The position numbers and the translations under genes were made by a program. From NCBI RefSeq assembly GCF_030651745.1, contig NZ_JAUSCC010000077.1:1-19309 (forward strand): DNA of 19,309 nt, in the 5' to 3' direction. Source of the DNA: Methylophaga sp. (lineage in GTDB: Bacteria; Pseudomonadota; Gammaproteobacteria; Nitrosococcales; Methylophagaceae). How positions within the stretch are numbered: the stretch's first letter is position 1; every line of letters begins with the position of its first letter. The notes beneath the pieces are model-generated. The model was not told where the DNA came from. It saw only the letters and a program-made list of their open reading frames with translations, and did no database searches. Below, in pieces: positions 17,582-19,309 of the stretch.

Positions 17582-18223
17582 ATGGCTCAATGTCGTATCA
17601 CTGAGATTTTCTATTCATTGCAAGGTGAAACACGTACGGTCGGTTTGCCAACGGTCTTTGTAAGATTGACCGGTTGTCCATTACGATGTGGTTATTGCGA
17701 TACCGCTTATGCTTTCCATGGCGGGCAAAAAATGGAAATCAGTGACATTGTTGCTGAAGTAAAAAGCTACAACCCACGCTATGTCACTGTAACTGGTGGT
17801 GAGCCACTGGCACAAAATACCTGCCGAGAATTGTTAACCGCTCTGTGTGATTTAGATGTTGAAGTCTCATTGGAAACCAGTGGCGCGATGGATATCGGCG
17901 ACATTGATCCACGCGTAGTTCGAGTTATGGATTTAAAAACACCTGCCTCAGGTGAGGTTGCTAAAAATCGTTATAGCAACATCGATTTATTAAATCATCA
18001 AGATCAGGTTAAATTCGTGATCTGCAATCGTGACGACTACGATTGGGCACGCCAACAACTATCGCAATTTGAATTAGCCAACCGCTGTGAGATTTTATTT
18101 TCTCCAGTGCATGGTGATTTAACACCTACCGATTTGGCGGAATGGATTATTGCAGATAATCTGCCGGTAAGAATGCAGGTTCAACTACACAAATATCTAT
18201 GGAACGATGCACAAGGTCGATGA
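17582..18223 (+). CDS. queE: 7-carboxy-7-deazaguanine synthase QueE
   Basis: This 213-residue radical SAM enzyme converts 6-carboxytetrahydropterin to 7-carboxy-7-deazaguanine in the queuosine pathway. The iron-sulfur cluster cysteines are C32, C36 and C39 in [11 protein letters not shown], the standard CX3CX2C spacing rather than the expanded spacing of E. coli QueE. TGGEPL (71-76) is the SAM-binding GGE motif, and IFYSLQGE at the N-terminus is the family signature. It starts 22 bp after cpoB with a weak site. Its stop overlaps the queC start as ATGA. Confidence 0.95.
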   Translation: MAQCRITEIFYSLQGETRTVGLPTVFVRLTGCPLRCGYCDTAYAFHGGQKMEISDIVAEVKSYNPRYVTVTGGEPLAQNTCRELLTALCDLDVEVSLETSGAMDIGDIDPRVVRVMDLKTPASGEVAKNRYSNIDLLNHQDQVKFVICNRDDYDWARQQLSQFELANRCEILFSPVHGDLTPTDLAEWIIADNLPVRMQVQLHKYLWNDAQGR

Positions 18224-18888
18224 ATAAACGCGCGGTCATATTACTTTCAGGTGGATTAGATTCTGTAACAGCATTAGCTATCGCAAAATCTGAAGGATAC
18301 GCTTGTCACACCATCAGCTTTGATTATGGACAGCGTCATCGAACTGAACTTGATGCAGCAGAAAATCTAGCCCGAAAAGCTGGCGTTGTTACTCACAAAG
18401 TAATACAGATTGATCTACGAGCCATTGGTGGATCAGCATTGACTGATGACATTGCTGTACCTGAGACGGAACAGCAGGGGATTCCAATCACTTATGTGCC
18501 AGCCAGAAATACTATTTTCCTGTCAATTGCGCTTGGTTGGGCAGAAGTGCTTAATGCTGAAGCTATCTTTGTTGGTGTAAATGCCGTTGACTACTCAGGT
18601 TACCCTGATTGCCGACCTGAATTTATAGCTGCGTTTGAAAAACTGGCCAATCTGGCAACCAAATCTGCAGTAGAAGGTAGCGCTATATATATAAGAGCAC
18701 CTTTAATGACACTCACAAAATCAGAAATCGTCAAACGTGGTACAGAGCTGGGGATTGATTACAGCGAAACTGTGTCATGTTACCAGGCGGATGCGCAAGG
18801 CCGCGCTTGCGGGCAATGTGATTCTTGCAGGTTAAGACGGCAAGGTTTTATTGATGCAGGACTCGCTGACCCAACAGGATATCAATAA
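18220..18888 (+). CDS. queC: 7-cyano-7-deazaguanine synthase QueC
   Basis: This 222-residue ATP-dependent enzyme converts 7-carboxy-7-deazaguanine to preQ0, the step after QueE. The PP-loop SGGLDS is at residues 10-15, followed by [13 protein letters not shown] and [18 protein letters not shown]. The zinc-binding cysteines are C187, C197, C200 and C203 ([21 protein letters not shown]). The start at 18220 overlaps the queE TGA and gives the usual [12 protein letters not shown] beginning; a longer in-frame start at 18199 would lie inside queE and add seven atypical residues. The tRNA-Lys gene follows on the same strand, as in Pseudomonas. Confidence 0.96.
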   Translation: MNKRAVILLSGGLDSVTALAIAKSEGYACHTISFDYGQRHRTELDAAENLARKAGVVTHKVIQIDLRAIGGSALTDDIAVPETEQQGIPITYVPARNTIFLSIALGWAEVLNAEAIFVGVNAVDYSGYPDCRPEFIAAFEKLANLATKSAVEGSAIYIRAPLMTLTKSEIVKRGTELGIDYSETVSCYQADAQGRACGQCDSCRLRRQGFIDAGLADPTGYQ

Positions 18889-18976
18889 GTGTTTGTTTCT
18901 TTGAGAGAATCAGCAAAAACAAACATTCGGTATCAGACAGTCCACAACTAATGCTTAAAAATATTACCAACTAGGG

Positions 18977-19004
18977 TTGTCATTTTTATCAACTATAGTA
19001 TTAT
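18977..19004 (+). promoter_or_regulatory. Promoter of the tRNA-Lys gene
   Basis: TTGTCA (18977-18982) and TATTAT (18999-19004) are separated by 16 bases, a good sigma-70-type promoter. The next bases, GTCGCGC, form a GC-rich discriminator of the type that confers stringent control on stable-RNA promoters. Transcription should begin near 19011, about 8 bases before the mature tRNA 5' end. Confidence 0.65.
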
Positions 19005-19018
19005 GTCGCGCTTGGTTT

Positions 19019-19094
19019 GGGCCGTTAGCTCAGTTGGTAGAGCACCGGACTTTTAATCCGATGGTCCTGCGTTCGAGTCGCAGACGGCCCACCA
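19019..19094 (+). tRNA. tRNA-Lys (anticodon TTT)
   Basis: A complete 76-base cloverleaf. The acceptor arm GGGCCGT pairs perfectly with ACGGCCC; the D arm is GCTC/GAGC and the T arm CTGCG/CGCAG with loop TTCGAGT. The anticodon loop CTTTTAA gives anticodon TTT. The 3' CCA is encoded. The top pair of the anticodon stem (positions 27 and 43) reads C and A, a mismatch; the other four pairs are intact. The gene sits after queC, a location shared with Pseudomonas, where the tRNA-Lys gene next to queC is a known integration site. Confidence 0.96.
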
Positions 19095-19149
19095 TTTTTC
19101 TGCAAAATTTCAGTTTTATTCTAGTTTCATAATTCTGTAATAATTGTTG

Positions 19150-19177
19150 TTGACAGCCTGGCGAGTGGCTGTATAAT
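19150..19177 (+). promoter_or_regulatory. Strong sigma-70 promoter, probably of a ribosomal RNA operon
   Basis: Both hexamers match consensus exactly: TTGACA (19150-19155) and TATAAT (19172-19177), with a 16-base spacer. An AT-rich stretch just upstream (about 19125-19149) could act as an UP element. Transcription would start near 19184. The boxA-like element downstream shows this is most likely a rrn promoter rather than one for a protein gene. Confidence 0.8.
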
Positions 19178-19187
19178 TCTCGCTTCT

Positions 19188-19252
19188 TTGCAGGGCATTA
19201 TTATCTGCAAGCTCTTTAAAAAACTGGTATCAAGTAATTTGTGTGGGTACTT
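19188..19252 (+). promoter_or_regulatory. rRNA-operon antitermination leader (boxB-, boxA- and boxC-like elements)
   Basis: A hairpin TTGCAG (19188-19193) / CTGCAA (19205-19210) occupies the boxB position. It is followed at once by AGCTCTTTAAAA (19210-19221), closely matching the E. coli rrn boxA TGCTCTTTAACA. Then comes TGTGTGGGTACTT (19240-19252), resembling boxC (GTGTGGGCACT in E. coli). In rrn leaders these recruit Nus factors so that RNA polymerase reads through 16S and 23S genes. No 16S sequence (AGAGTTTGATC-type start) occurs before the window ends at 19309, so the rRNA gene must lie just beyond. Confidence 0.85.
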
Positions 19253-19309
19253 GCGTTGTATATTTCTGAGAAGAAAAAACGACGTGAGCTATTCGCAAGA
19301 ATGCAAACG

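Noticed and set aside
18199..18219. Longer QueC start
   Set aside because: It adds seven atypical residues inside queE; the overlapping ATGA start at 18220 gives the usual N-terminus.
18890..18925. Inverted repeat TGTTTGTTT / AAACAAACA after queC as a terminator
   Set aside because: The stem is purely weak (mostly A-T) with an 18-base loop and no T run follows, so it is not a convincing intrinsic terminator.

Overview
The window is an ordinary chromosomal stretch of a gammaproteobacterium with moderate GC content. Evidence for this is the gene order ybgC-tolQRAB-pal-cpoB-queE-queC-tRNA-Lys, yebC-ruvCAB upstream of it, fxsA beside groESL, and an E. coli-like sigma-32 promoter grammar. A bacterial alternative oxidase and an OprP/OprO-type porin would suit a marine or aquatic lineage (Methylophaga-like organisms come to mind), but I cannot fix the genus from sequence alone.

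Layout. Positions 1-1341 (minus strand) hold the N-terminal 447 codons of a phosphate-selective-type porin that runs off the left edge. The divergent gap 1342-1569 carries a Pho-box-like array facing the porin and a sigma-32-like promoter facing fxsA. Positions 1570-4147 (plus) hold fxsA, groES and groEL, with a near-consensus sigma-32 promoter before groES and a strong bidirectional terminator after groEL. Positions 4228-5286 (minus) hold a small DUF6164-type membrane protein and an alternative oxidase with all diiron ligands. From 5445 to 18888 fifteen genes run on the plus strand with gaps of at most 47 bp and no visible terminator: glnE, ilvE, yebC, ruvC, ruvA, ruvB, ybgC, tolQ, tolR, tolA, tolB, pal, cpoB, queE, queC. 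A tRNA-Lys(UUU) with its own promoter follows. The window ends inside the promoter and antitermination leader (boxB/boxA/boxC-like) of what should be a ribosomal RNA operon whose 16S gene lies just beyond the right edge.

How the genes work together. fxsA-groESL looks like a heat-shock locus. glnE controls glutamine synthetase, and ilvE handles branched-chain amino acid transamination. RuvABC processes Holliday junctions. YbgC, TolQRAB, Pal and CpoB form the envelope constriction system. QueE and QueC make the 7-deazaguanine precursor of queuosine. The alternative oxidase is the most lineage-variable function here.

I looked for an undescribed system and did not find a convincing one. No CRISPR array, insertion sequence, prophage, toxin-antitoxin pair or defence cluster is visible, and no intergenic gap exceeds 300 bp. 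The interest lies in regulatory detail, the alternative oxidase with its DUF6164 neighbour, the tolA repeat tract and the tRNA-Lys/rrn junction.
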